A stretch of DNA of 64,000 nt from JBBAGC01 sp964491265 (lineage in GTDB: Bacteria; Spirochaetota; UBA4802; UBA5550): positions 144,647-208,646 of the forward strand of contig CAZBFP010000003.1 in NCBI GenBank assembly GCA_964491265.1, written 5' to 3'. Position numbers and translations under genes: made by a program. The number at the start of each line of letters is the position of its first letter. Position 1 is the stretch's first letter. Positions 41,234 to 49,493 of this stretch are shown in pieces. A model generated the notes under the pieces. That model was not told where the DNA came from. It was given only the letters and a program-made list of their open reading frames with translations, and searched no databases.

Positions 41234-41653
41234 TTGGATATTGATTTAATTACAGGGAAAATTATTGATTCTGCTTTCAGCATTCACAAAGGCCTTGGGC
41301 CGGGTCTGCTTGAGTCTGTTTATGAGGTAGTGCTGTACAAAAAACTGGTTGAAGCAGGTTTGAAAACTGAAAGACAAAAATATATCGATTTTGAATATGA
41401 AGGTGAAATTTTTAAAGAAGGGTTTCGGGTTGATCTGCTGGTTGAGGACAGAGTAATTGTTGAATTAAAATCAGTTGAACAACTTGCGCCTGTTCATTCT
41501 AAACAGCTTTTAACATATTTGCGACTGATGAAACTTGAAGTCGGGCTGCTTATTAATTTTGGTGATACTTTGTTTAAAAATGGAGTAAGGCGTATAGTGA
41601 ATAATTATAAACCCTCTGCGTCTCCGCGCCTCCGCGTGAACATGTGTGATTGA
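41234..41653 (+). CDS. GxxExxY protein, PD-(D/E)XK nuclease family (only intact copy)
   Basis: From TTG 41234 (AGGGGAG 8-9 bases before) the gene encodes 139 residues. The GxxExxY motif is GLLESVY at 24-30. The PD-(D/E)XK core is visible as Asp67 (GFRVDLLVED) and Glu77-x-Lys79 (VIVELKSVEQ), followed by QLLTYLRLMKLEVGLLINFG. The last 12 residues (SASPRLRVNMCD) are encoded by the right inverted repeat. The family's function is unproven; a nuclease acting on its own cassette ends is an attractive guess. A start at 41000 through the array is judged unlikely. Confidence 0.88.
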   Translation: MDIDLITGKIIDSAFSIHKGLGPGLLESVYEVVLYKKLVEAGLKTERQKYIDFEYEGEIFKEGFRVDLLVEDRVIVELKSVEQLAPVHSKQLLTYLRLMKLEVGLLINFGDTLFKNGVRRIVNNYKPSASPRLRVNMCD

Positions 41654-41786
41654 GTCACGGAGAAGAGTAGAGGAAAGCGGGGAGTTTCGGCTCACACTGG
41701 ATGAGTTCGAAATTTTGCGGTCGCCATCTGCGGCCTCAAATTTATCTAAGAGAAGAAACACTCCATTTATTTTTTTAGGATTTGGG

Positions 41787-41911
41787 CTCACGCGGAGGCG
41801 CGGAGGCGTGCTTCGGCTTCGCTTGCTTCGGCTTCGCTCAGCACAAGCAGTACGAGCAGCACGAGCAGTACGAGCAGCACGAGCAGCAGGGGAGTGTTTT
41901 TTTGGATATTG
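41787..41911 (+). mobile_element. Nuclease cassette copy g: left repeat, array and first codons only
   Basis: The left repeat CTCACGCGGAGGCGCGGAGG (41788-41807), TTCGGCTTCGCTTGC block and a 9-bp array (41839-41886) are followed by AGGGGAG and TTG 41902, but the gene ends after MDID and continues into unrelated TGGCCACGGATGG sequence. The 41654-42019 gap has no gene otherwise. Confidence 0.8.
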
Positions 41912-42019
41912 ATTGGCCACGGATGGACCCGGATTTTTACAGGATATAAGATTTATTCACAAAGAATCATAGTGTTAACATTATGCAATAATACAGAAAA
42001 CAAAACTTAAGGAAAAACA

Positions 42020-43201
42020 ATGAGTAAACTGACTGTAGATCATGTTTTTACATCTGAATCGGTAAGTGAGGGGCACCCTGATAAGGTCTGTGATATTATA
42101 TCCGATTCTATTCTTGATGCATGCATAAAACTTGACCCGAAAAGCCGTGTTGCATGTGAAACTTTTGTTTCAACAAATTTTGTCGGCAATGCCGGTGAAA
42201 TAACCTGCAGCGGCTGGGATAAAATCGATCCTGAGAAAATAGTAAGGCAGGTTGTTAAAGATATAGGCTACGACAAGGCTGAATATGAGTTCTGTGCGGA
42301 TACTTTTGAATATATGTGCAGAATTCACGGCCAGTCACCCCATATTGCCATGGGTGTTGACAGCTCCAGTGAACGTGAACAGGGTGCAGGTGACCAGGGG
42401 ATGATGTTCGGTTATGCAACAACCTCTACACCGGAACTTATGCCTGCTCCAATCCTCTTTAGTCACCGTCTTTTAGACAGGCTTCAGCAGGTGAGAAAGA
42501 GTAAAGAGATTGCATACCTTAGACCCGACTCTAAATCTCAGGTGTCGGTTAGGCATGTTAAGGGGCGACCTGTTGAGATAACCTCTGTTGTTATTTCTCA
42601 CCAGACCGACGAGGTTTCTGCTGATATTATCAGAAAGGATATGATAGATGTAGTAAAAGATACCTTGTCCCATACAGGACTTTTAAATGATAAAACTGAA
42701 TATTTTATAAATCCCACAGGGAAGTTTGTAATTGGCGGTCCCCATGGCGATGCGGGGCTTACAGGCCGGAAGATTATTGTAGATACTTATGGAGGTGTTG
42801 GTTCACATGGCGGCGGTGCTTTTTCCGGTAAAGATTCATCCAAGGTGGACAGGTCTGCCGCGTATTATGCACGCTATGCTGCTAAAAATATAGTTGCAGC
42901 GGGGCTTGCTGAAAAGTGCGAAATTCAGGTGGCTTACGCAATCGGCGTGGCAAAACCTTTGAGTATAAATGTAAGCACATTTGGTACAGCAAAGGTGGAT
43001 GAGGCAAAAATTCAGCAGATGCTTGAGTCAGAAGAGATATTCTGTTTCAGGCCTGCAAGCCTTATAAGGGAGCTGGGCCTGCTTAACCCGCAGGGGTGGA
43101 AATACCGCGATACTGCAGCTTACGGGCATTTTGGAAGGGATATGTTTCCATGGGAAAAGACTGACAGGGCGGATGATTTAAGAAGAGTGATAGTGATTTA
43201 A
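42020..43201 (+). CDS. metK: S-adenosylmethionine synthetase
   Basis: The intact 393-residue enzyme makes S-adenosylmethionine from ATP and methionine. Signatures: SVSEGHPDKVCD, the hallmark GAGDQGMMFGYAT, HGDAGLTGRKIIVDTYGG, and SGKDSSKVDRSAAYYARYAA. AAGGAA lies before the ATG. It is unusual for metK to sit in a glycan locus; it is the third member of module B. No SAM riboswitch was recognised upstream. A 24-codon frame after its stop (43236-43310, MKELEYEKLQKEIEMLRQ) is of unclear standing. Confidence 0.97.
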   Translation: MSKLTVDHVFTSESVSEGHPDKVCDIISDSILDACIKLDPKSRVACETFVSTNFVGNAGEITCSGWDKIDPEKIVRQVVKDIGYDKAEYEFCADTFEYMCRIHGQSPHIAMGVDSSSEREQGAGDQGMMFGYATTSTPELMPAPILFSHRLLDRLQQVRKSKEIAYLRPDSKSQVSVRHVKGRPVEITSVVISHQTDEVSADIIRKDMIDVVKDTLSHTGLLNDKTEYFINPTGKFVIGGPHGDAGLTGRKIIVDTYGGVGSHGGGAFSGKDSSKVDRSAAYYARYAAKNIVAAGLAEKCEIQVAYAIGVAKPLSINVSTFGTAKVDEAKIQQMLESEEIFCFRPASLIRELGLLNPQGWKYRDTAAYGHFGRDMFPWEKTDRADDLRRVIVI

Positions 43202-43342
43202 TTGATGTTAATGGACAATTTGAGTGAATTATCAAGATGAAGGAGTTGGAGTATGAAAAACTTCAAAAAGAGATTGAAATGCTCAGACAGATTGTTGATG
43301 GTAAATTTTAATGAAAAATAAATTATATGCATTGAGGGACAA

Positions 43343-44539
43343 ATGAAACCAGCAATTTTAGGTGGAAATCCAATAAGAAAAGAACCTTTACCTTATGCCA
43401 GGCAGTATGTTGACGAAGATGATTGCAGAGCTGTTGATGCGGTTTTAAAAAGCGATTTTTTAACAACCGGACCTATGGCAAAAGAATTTGAAACAGAAAT
43501 AGCCGATTACGTTGGTGCAGAATATGCTGTTGCTTTCGCGAATGGCACGGCGGCCCTGCATGCCGCATGTTATGCAGCTGGTATTAAGTCGGGTGATGAG
43601 GTTATCACAACTCCAATTACATTTGCAGCTTCGTCAAATTGTATTTTATATATGGGTGCAACACCGGTATTCGCAGATATCAATAGTGAGACGTTTAATA
43701 TAGACCCGGAACAGATTGCGAAAAAAATCACATCAAAAACCAGGGCTATTATTCCAGTTGATTACACCGGTCAGGTGGTTGATATTGATGCAATTAAAGA
43801 TATAATAAAAGGAAAAGATATAATCCTTATTGAAGATGCTGCTCATTCTTTAGGAACAAAATATAAAGGATCACCTGTTGGCGGTTTGGTTGATATGACT
43901 GAATTCAGCTTTCATCCTGTTAAAACTATCACTACCGGTGAAGGTGGTATGATTACAACAAACAATAAAGAATATTATATAAAACTTATGAACTTCAGAT
44001 CTCATTGTATAACAAGGGATAAGTCTCAGATGGCGAACAAAGATGGTGATTACTGGTACTATGAACAGATTGATCTTGGATTTAATTATCGGATTACTGA
44101 TTTTCAATGTGCATTAGGCATCAGCCAGATGAAAAAACTAAGCTGGTTCATTGAAAGAAGAAAAGAAATTGTCAGCAAGTATAATGAAGCTTTTAAAAAT
44201 CTAAAAGGGGTCATTCTCCAAAGAAATGCGGAGTTTTCAGATACAGTAAATCATTTATATGTTTTGAAGCTTGATCTGGGTATGTTAAAAGCTGATAGAA
44301 AAGAAATTTTCAACGCGTTTCATGCTGAAAATATCGGTGTGCATGTTCATTATATTCCGGTTTACTGGTTACCTTTTTATCAGAAATTGGGTTACCCAAA
44401 AGGACTTTGCCCTAATGCAGAAGAATTATACAGTTGCATGCTTACAGTGCCTTTATATCCAGCAATGTCTGATATAGATGTAAATGATGTCATCGATGGA
44501 TTCTATAAAATAATTAATTATTATAGAGAGGGTAATTAA
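43343..44539 (+). CDS. pseC: UDP-4-amino-4,6-dideoxy-N-acetyl-L-altrosamine transaminase (PseC)
   Basis: PseC aminates the product of PseB in pseudaminic-acid synthesis. The 398-residue PLP protein starts MKPAILGGNPIRKEPLPYAR and has NGTAALHAACYAAG, EDAAHSLG and the PLP lysine in FSFHPVKTITTGEGG, with the PseC-type end YSCMLTVPLYPAMSDID. It is the first gene of the pseudaminic block. No pseB lies upstream, so the dehydratase must be encoded elsewhere. Confidence 0.92.
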   Translation: MKPAILGGNPIRKEPLPYARQYVDEDDCRAVDAVLKSDFLTTGPMAKEFETEIADYVGAEYAVAFANGTAALHAACYAAGIKSGDEVITTPITFAASSNCILYMGATPVFADINSETFNIDPEQIAKKITSKTRAIIPVDYTGQVVDIDAIKDIIKGKDIILIEDAAHSLGTKYKGSPVGGLVDMTEFSFHPVKTITTGEGGMITTNNKEYYIKLMNFRSHCITRDKSQMANKDGDYWYYEQIDLGFNYRITDFQCALGISQMKKLSWFIERRKEIVSKYNEAFKNLKGVILQRNAEFSDTVNHLYVLKLDLGMLKADRKEIFNAFHAENIGVHVHYIPVYWLPFYQKLGYPKGLCPNAEELYSCMLTVPLYPAMSDIDVNDVIDGFYKIINYYREGN

Positions 44540-44546
44540 AAAAAGC

Positions 44547-45010
44547 AGTAAAATTTTTGTTGCTGACAGAGGATTTAAGGTGGGAATGGGGCGTATCTAT
44601 AAAATTATTTCTGCAATTAAAGAAATACCAGAACAAACTATTTAGTTTTTAACAAAAAGCGATAACTCAATAGTTAGTAATATATGTTATTAAAAATAGA
44701 TGTTACCTAAATTTTATGCAACCTAATTAATATAAATTCGAGTTTAGTATCGTTTGGATGTATTATCGGTAGTATATCAATATACAGATGGTGAAAAAAT
44801 AATTGTTGGGATGGAAGAGGTATCATAAAATGAATTCTGTGGAAAACTCACAATAAAAGATGTTCTATATGTTTCCCTATGTGGTCAATCACATACTTGA
44901 GTCTGTTATTGTTGATGATGAGTGTATAGTCGGTGCATGGAGTTTCTAAATAAGATGCTTGACTCTGAAGTATCTATGCTGGTAGTCCGGCTAAAGAAAA
45001 TGGAATAAGC
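44547..45010 (+). pseudogene. Decayed gene remains between pseC and the aldo/keto reductase gene
   Basis: Near 44540-44645 the frame KIFVADRGFKVGMGRIYK followed by IPEQTI stop looks like the N-terminus of a PseG-like protein. Near 44868-45010 the fragments HILESVIVDDECIVGAWS and, in another frame, IYAGSPAKENGI resemble the end of a hexapeptide-repeat acetyltransferase. Between them the 44646-44860 stretch is AT-rich with nothing recognisable. These are weak matches. Confidence 0.35.
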
Positions 45011-45044
45011 GATATAGTAAAATTTTGGTTTATGGTATTAAAAA

Positions 45045-45908
45045 ATGAATAAGTTAGCATTAGGTACTGTTCAATTTGGTCTTGATTATGGTATTAATAA
45101 TAAATCAGGCCAGACTTCTAAAGCTGAAATTGAGAAAATATTAGATTTAGCTTTTTCAAGTGGTATTGATTGTCTTGATACAGCGCAAGCATATGGGGAT
45201 AGCGAGACTATACTTGGGGAAGTTTTAAATGACGGGAAAAAATTTAATATAATATCAAAATTAGATTCTAAAAATATATTCAATGTTTGTTCTTCTTTCG
45301 AAATAAGCCTGAAAAATTTAAGGGTGAGTCAACTTTATGGTTTTTTATATCATGATTTTAATTCATATAAGAATAATGTGGATTCAATAAAATACTTATT
45401 AGATTATAAATCTGAAGGTAAAATAAATAAAATTGGTTTTTCACTTTATTATCCGGATCAACTAGAATTTCTTTTTAATGAGAATATTCCGGTTGATTTA
45501 ATTCAGGTACCATATAATATTTTTGACCGTCGATTTGAATCATTTTTTCAGGAAGCACAAAAAAGAGATATTGAAATTCATATAAGAAGTGTTTTTTTGC
45601 AAGGGTGTTTTTTTTTAAATCCGGATCATTTGCCGTCATTTTTATCCAAAATTAAAAATAAAATCGAAAAACTAAGAAAGTTGTCGGAACAAAACAAAAT
45701 TTCTCTCAATTCTCTTTGTTTGAATTTTGTAAATATTAATGAATATATAGATAAAATAATAATTGGAGTAGATACCCAAGATAATCTTAGGGATAATATT
45801 GAAGCGCTGAATGAAGTCGAAGAATTTACTTTATTAAAAAATGAGATGTTTGATTTACAAGAAAATGATGAAAAAATACTATTACCATTCAACTGGGGGA
45901 AGGAATAA
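45045..45908 (+). CDS. Aldo/keto reductase of a glycan locus
   Basis: The 287-residue protein has the AKR barrel pattern: LGTVQFGLDYGINNKSGQTS, the Asp-Tyr motif DCLDTAQAYGDSETILGEVL, and IHIRSVFLQGCFF. Such reductases frequently accompany SpsF-like cytidylyltransferases and Pse genes, but their substrate is not settled. The gene is distinctly AT-rich compared with pseC upstream. It is followed 6 bases later by the SDR gene. Confidence 0.85.
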   Translation: MNKLALGTVQFGLDYGINNKSGQTSKAEIEKILDLAFSSGIDCLDTAQAYGDSETILGEVLNDGKKFNIISKLDSKNIFNVCSSFEISLKNLRVSQLYGFLYHDFNSYKNNVDSIKYLLDYKSEGKINKIGFSLYYPDQLEFLFNENIPVDLIQVPYNIFDRRFESFFQEAQKRDIEIHIRSVFLQGCFFLNPDHLPSFLSKIKNKIEKLRKLSEQNKISLNSLCLNFVNINEYIDKIIIGVDTQDNLRDNIEALNEVEEFTLLKNEMFDLQENDEKILLPFNWGKE

Positions 45909-45914
45909 AAAAAT

Positions 45915-46697
45915 ATGAATCTAATTGAAAGTTTTAATTTAAAAAATAAAGTTGCAATTGTCACAGGAGGTTATGGTCATATAGGGACTGCTATTACGCA
46001 TGGATTGTGTGAGGCTGGTGCCACGGTTATAGTAGCAGGACGAAGTAATGATAAATTTGAGAAAGTATTTAGTTCAAATAATAATAATATATTATTCCAA
46101 GATATGGATTTATCTAAAACTGAATCGATTATTGAATGTTTTCAAACAGTTTTTAACAAATTTGGTAAAATCGATATCTTGATTAACAATGCTTTTTATT
46201 TAGAAGGACAGGATCCCGAAAAGATGACTGATAAGGATTGGAATTTTGGCATTGATGGTACATTAAACAGTGTCTATAGATGTATACGAGAAATAATTCC
46301 GTATATGAAAGAGAAGAATAAAGGAAAAATTATTAATATCTCGTCAATGTATGGAATGGTTTCACCTGATTTTGAAATTTATAAAGAAACACCACAATTT
46401 TTAAATCCACCACATTATGGAGCTGCAAAAGCTGGAGTTATTCAACTTGCAAAATATTATGCTGTTTATTTGGGTACATGTAATATAAATGTGAATACTA
46501 TTACTCTTGGTCCCTTTCCAAGCTCTTCAGTACAAGAAAACAATATTTTTATTGAAAATCTTAATAAAAAAAATCCATTGCATCGAATTGGTAAGCCAGA
46601 TGATGTTAAGGGTGCCTGCGTTTTTTTAAGCTCAAATGCATCAGATTACATAACTGGTCATAATCTTGTTATTGATGGAGGTTGGACAATTTGGTAA
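45915..46697 (+). CDS. SDR-family oxidoreductase (PtmA-like)
   Basis: The 260-residue short-chain dehydrogenase has the cofactor motif TGGYGHIG, the NNA motif (ILINNAFYLEG), catalytic Ser in INISSMYGMVSPDFEIYK and YxxxK in HYGAAKAGVIQLAKYYA. The SMYGMVSPDFEIY segment is typical of flagellin-modification PtmA-type proteins linked to nonulosonic-acid loci. Its substrate is not known here. It overlaps the cytidylyltransferase frame by 16 bases if the first start is used. Confidence 0.85.
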   Translation: MNLIESFNLKNKVAIVTGGYGHIGTAITHGLCEAGATVIVAGRSNDKFEKVFSSNNNNILFQDMDLSKTESIIECFQTVFNKFGKIDILINNAFYLEGQDPEKMTDKDWNFGIDGTLNSVYRCIREIIPYMKEKNKGKIINISSMYGMVSPDFEIYKETPQFLNPPHYGAAKAGVIQLAKYYAVYLGTCNINVNTITLGPFPSSSVQENNIFIENLNKKNPLHRIGKPDDVKGACVFLSSNASDYITGHNLVIDGGWTIW

Positions 46698-47530
46698 ATG
46701 TTGGTGCTGTAATACAGGCAAGAAGCAACTCAACTCGTTTAAAAAACAAAGTATTATTACCGTTACCATTTAATGGAACTAAGACAATATTAAATCATAT
46801 CATTGATAGAATTAGTTTATGTAATGAGATAAAAAAAATTATTATTGCGACAACTACTAATGTAGAAGATGATATTATTGAGAAAATAAGTGTTGCTGAT
46901 GGCGTAGATATTTTTAGAGGTAGTGAAAATAATGTATTGGAACGTTTTTATTTGGCCGCTAAAAAATTTAACATAGATATTATTGTAAGGTTAACCGCTG
47001 ATAATCCATTTATTGATCCTTCATTTGTTACCGATGTTTTATATAAACATATTAATATGAAAGCAGACTATACTGGTAGTGACGGATTGCCTTTGGGGAT
47101 GAATATTGAGGTTATTTCATTCGGGGCACTGGAAAAGGCATTTTTTGATGCTAAAAAACCGTATGAATTGGAACATGTTACACCTTATATCTATAAAAGA
47201 ATCGATGCTTTTAAAATTCAGACAGTAAACTTTGATGTTAGCCCTATATTATCTGATCTGAGATTTACAATTGATTATCCTTCTGATTATGCATTTAGTT
47301 CGTTAATATTTGATAAAATTTATGAAATAAATAATTGTTTTGGATTGCCCGAGATTGAATTATTATTTATAGAATTTCCGTGGCTTAAAGAGATTAGCTC
47401 AAGTAATTATCAGAAAAAAAGCTTTAAGAGTATACATGAAGAATTTGAGACCGCTATAGAGTGTCTCAATAAGATGGATTTAAAAAATGCCTCAAGTTTA
47501 CTTGACAGATTTTATCATGAAACAAAATGA
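46691..47530 (+). CDS. SpsF-type cytidylyltransferase (probable PseF)
   Basis: The protein (about 280 residues) begins NVGAVIQARSNSTRLKNKVL, the nucleotide-binding loop of the CMP-sugar/SpsF family, and continues with VRLTADNPFIDPSFVTDVLY. TTG 46691, preceded by GGAGG, is preferred over TTG 46682. In Pse loci of similar order this enzyme activates pseudaminic acid as CMP-Pse. No classical NeuA-type PseF is present, so this is the best candidate. It overlaps pseG by 4 bases. Confidence 0.8.
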   Translation: MVNVGAVIQARSNSTRLKNKVLLPLPFNGTKTILNHIIDRISLCNEIKKIIIATTTNVEDDIIEKISVADGVDIFRGSENNVLERFYLAAKKFNIDIIVRLTADNPFIDPSFVTDVLYKHINMKADYTGSDGLPLGMNIEVISFGALEKAFFDAKKPYELEHVTPYIYKRIDAFKIQTVNFDVSPILSDLRFTIDYPSDYAFSSLIFDKIYEINNCFGLPEIELLFIEFPWLKEISSSNYQKKSFKSIHEEFETAIECLNKMDLKNASSLLDRFYHETK

Positions 47531-48504
47531 AAACTGAAATTATAATTTTAACTGAAGCTGGGGAAAAGTTCGGCTACGGTCACCTGATGAGGTGCCTTGC
47601 CATTGCACAGGGTTTTATGGCTGCCGGGATTGATTCAGTATTTTATATCAGGGGTGACGCTGAACCTGACAGGATATTGAATGAATTTGAATGGTCATGT
47701 CTTGAATGGCTTGAAAATACGCCTGATGTTAAAGGCAGAATTGTTATTGTAGATTCATACTATTCAGATGAAGCTTTCTGCAAAATGATATACCATAAGG
47801 CCGGGCGGGTTCTCTTTATTGATGATTATAACAGGATAGCCTATCCCGGTGGGTTTGTACTCAACAGCGTAATAGGTGCTGAAGAGATCGGTTATCCGGA
47901 AAATAGCAGTATTACTTATCTTCTGGGGCCGAAATATCATCCTTTAAGGAGAGAATTCTGGGATGTGCCTGAAAAGGTAATTAACCGGGAAGTTAAAAAA
48001 ATTCTTGTCACCTTCGGGGGGACTGACATGACAAATGAAACCCCCGGTGTTTTAAGGTATCTTAAAACTCATTATCCGGAACTGGAGAAACATGTAATTA
48101 TAGGGAAGGGATTTTCTAACATTGATGAAATCAATGAAGCAGCTGATGATAAAACTGTTTTGATAATGAATGCTGATGCCGAGGTAATGAAAAATGAGAT
48201 GATGGAATGTGATGTTGCCATTTCAGCAGCTGGGCAGACAATATATGAGCTGGCAAGGGTGGGTGTGCCTTCTATGGGTTTTTGTGTTGTAGAAAACCAA
48301 ATAAAAAATTTTTTAGTATGGGAACGGGCTGGTATTTTTTATTTTTTAAATACAATAAGTGATAAAAACGCAATAATGCATATAAGTAATATTATGACTG
48401 ATATCTTAAGTTTTGACATTAGAGTTAGAATAAATATGGAAGTAAAGAAATTAATGAGTAGAGATTCTACTCAAAAAATCTGTGAGTTGCTGATAAGTAA
48501 TTGA
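47527..48504 (+). CDS. pseG: UDP-2,4-diacetamido-2,4,6-trideoxy-L-altropyranose hydrolase (PseG)
   Basis: PseG removes UDP before the synthase step. The 325-residue GT-B-like protein has LTEAGEKFGYGHLMRCLAIA, IDDYNRIAYPGGFVLNS, LVTFGGTDMTNETPGVL, and ISAAGQTIYELARVGVPSMG. The first 250 codons have the moderate GC of the core locus, while from about 48300 the sequence becomes sharply AT-rich like the neighbours, indicating a recombination join within the gene. The protein frame is unbroken. Confidence 0.92.
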   Translation: MKTEIIILTEAGEKFGYGHLMRCLAIAQGFMAAGIDSVFYIRGDAEPDRILNEFEWSCLEWLENTPDVKGRIVIVDSYYSDEAFCKMIYHKAGRVLFIDDYNRIAYPGGFVLNSVIGAEEIGYPENSSITYLLGPKYHPLRREFWDVPEKVINREVKKILVTFGGTDMTNETPGVLRYLKTHYPELEKHVIIGKGFSNIDEINEAADDKTVLIMNADAEVMKNEMMECDVAISAAGQTIYELARVGVPSMGFCVVENQIKNFLVWERAGIFYFLNTISDKNAIMHISNIMTDILSFDIRVRINMEVKKLMSRDSTQKICELLISN

Positions 48505-48509
48505 GGTAT

Positions 48510-49055
48510 ATGATGATGGTTAGATTTAGAAAAATAGTTGAAGAAGATCTGGGATTAATAATGAAGTGGCGTATGATGCCAGAAATAACGAAATTTATGT
48601 ATACTGATCCGAAGTTGACAATAGCACAACAACATGTGTGGTATAATGAGTCTGTCAAGAATGATAGAAACTATATAAGAATTATCAATTGTGATGGAGT
48701 TGATATTGGTCTATATTCCATTACTGATATTTATAAAGGAATGAACTGTTTCTGGGCATATTATATAGCAGATTTGTCTTTCCAAGGCAAAGGACTTGGT
48801 ACAATTCTTGAGTGCAATAATTATGATTTTGCTTTTGATGTTTTAGAAGTTCATAAAGTATCATGTGAAGTTTTATCTTTCAATAAGCGGGTAATTGAAA
48901 TTCATCAAAAATTTGGTTCAAAAATTGAAGGAATATTTAAAGAACATATTCTAAAAAATAATGAGTATTTAGATATTGTACGTATGGCTATTTTGAAAAA
49001 TGAATGGTATAAAATTCGTGAAAATTTCGAGTATGACATTTGTCAGTTCGAGTAG
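48510..49055 (+). CDS. pseH: GNAT N-acyltransferase (PseH)
   Basis: The protein acylates the 4-amino group of the Pse intermediate. GNAT features: FRKIVEEDLGLIMKWRMMPE, then AYYIADLSFQGKGLGTILEC (acyl-CoA loop QGKGLG) and EVLSFNKRVIEIHQKFG. Three ATGs in a row (48510-48518) follow TTGAGG; the first is used. It lies between pseG and a MaoC gene, so the acyl donor might not be acetyl-CoA. Confidence 0.87.
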   Translation: MMMVRFRKIVEEDLGLIMKWRMMPEITKFMYTDPKLTIAQQHVWYNESVKNDRNYIRIINCDGVDIGLYSITDIYKGMNCFWAYYIADLSFQGKGLGTILECNNYDFAFDVLEVHKVSCEVLSFNKRVIEIHQKFGSKIEGIFKEHILKNNEYLDIVRMAILKNEWYKIRENFEYDICQFE

Positions 49056-49063
49056 GTGGAAAT

Positions 49064-49492
49064 ATGAGCAAAACAGTTTTTGAACTCAAAATTGGCGACA
49101 AAGCAAGCTTTGAAAAGACTATAACTGAAGTTGATATATCTCTTTTCGCAGGGATTAGCGGAGATTTTAATCCATTGCATATCAATCTTGAAGCTGTAAA
49201 AAAGACAAAGTATAAAAAAAGAATTGCTCATGGATTATTAACTGCAAGTTTAATTTCAGCCGTTATTGGGACGAAGTTGCCTGGAATTGGGACATTATAT
49301 TTAAAACAGGATTTGGGATTTTTAGCACCAGTATTTGTTGGAGATACGATTAAAGCTGTTGTTGAGGTGAAGGAAATTAATGTTGATAGGAATACAGCAG
49401 TCTTACATACATTTTGCCTAAATCAAGATGGAATAATAGTTATTGATGGTACTGCTATTGTAAAACCACCTTTGGTTATTTCGGAGGATTGA
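49064..49492 (+). CDS. MaoC-type (R)-specific enoyl-CoA hydratase in the Pse block
   Basis: The 142-residue hot-dog fold protein carries the hydratase-2 motif: Asp and His in GDFNPLHINLEAVKKTKYKK, then RIAHGLLTASLIS. Members hydrate trans-2-enoyl-CoA to (R)-3-hydroxyacyl-CoA. AGGTGGA fixes the ATG at 49064 (the longer frame from 49040 lies inside pseH). Between pseH and pseI, it could supply a 3-hydroxybutyryl group to the sugar, as known from some pseudaminic acids. This link is an inference. Confidence 0.88.
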   Translation: MSKTVFELKIGDKASFEKTITEVDISLFAGISGDFNPLHINLEAVKKTKYKKRIAHGLLTASLISAVIGTKLPGIGTLYLKQDLGFLAPVFVGDTIKAVVEVKEINVDRNTAVLHTFCLNQDGIIVIDGTAIVKPPLVISED

Positions 49493-49493
49493 G

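Larger units (their letters stand above)
41055..41653 (+). mobile_element. Nuclease cassette copy f: complete reference copy
   Basis: Order: left inverted repeat CTCACGCGGAGGCG (41055-41068), TTCGGCTTCGCTTGC block, a long 9-bp array of alternating AGCAGTACG and AGCAGCACG (41099-41214), the nuclease gene from TTG 41234, and the right inverted repeat CGCCTCCGCGTGAAC (41628-41642) inside its last codons. Fourteen of fifteen end bases pair. No transposase is encoded. The ORF reading through the array from 41000 is not needed, since AGGGGAG supports the TTG. Confidence 0.8.

Noticed and set aside
41912..42019. SAM riboswitch upstream of metK
   Set aside because: No SAM-I-like conserved elements or terminator stem were recognised.
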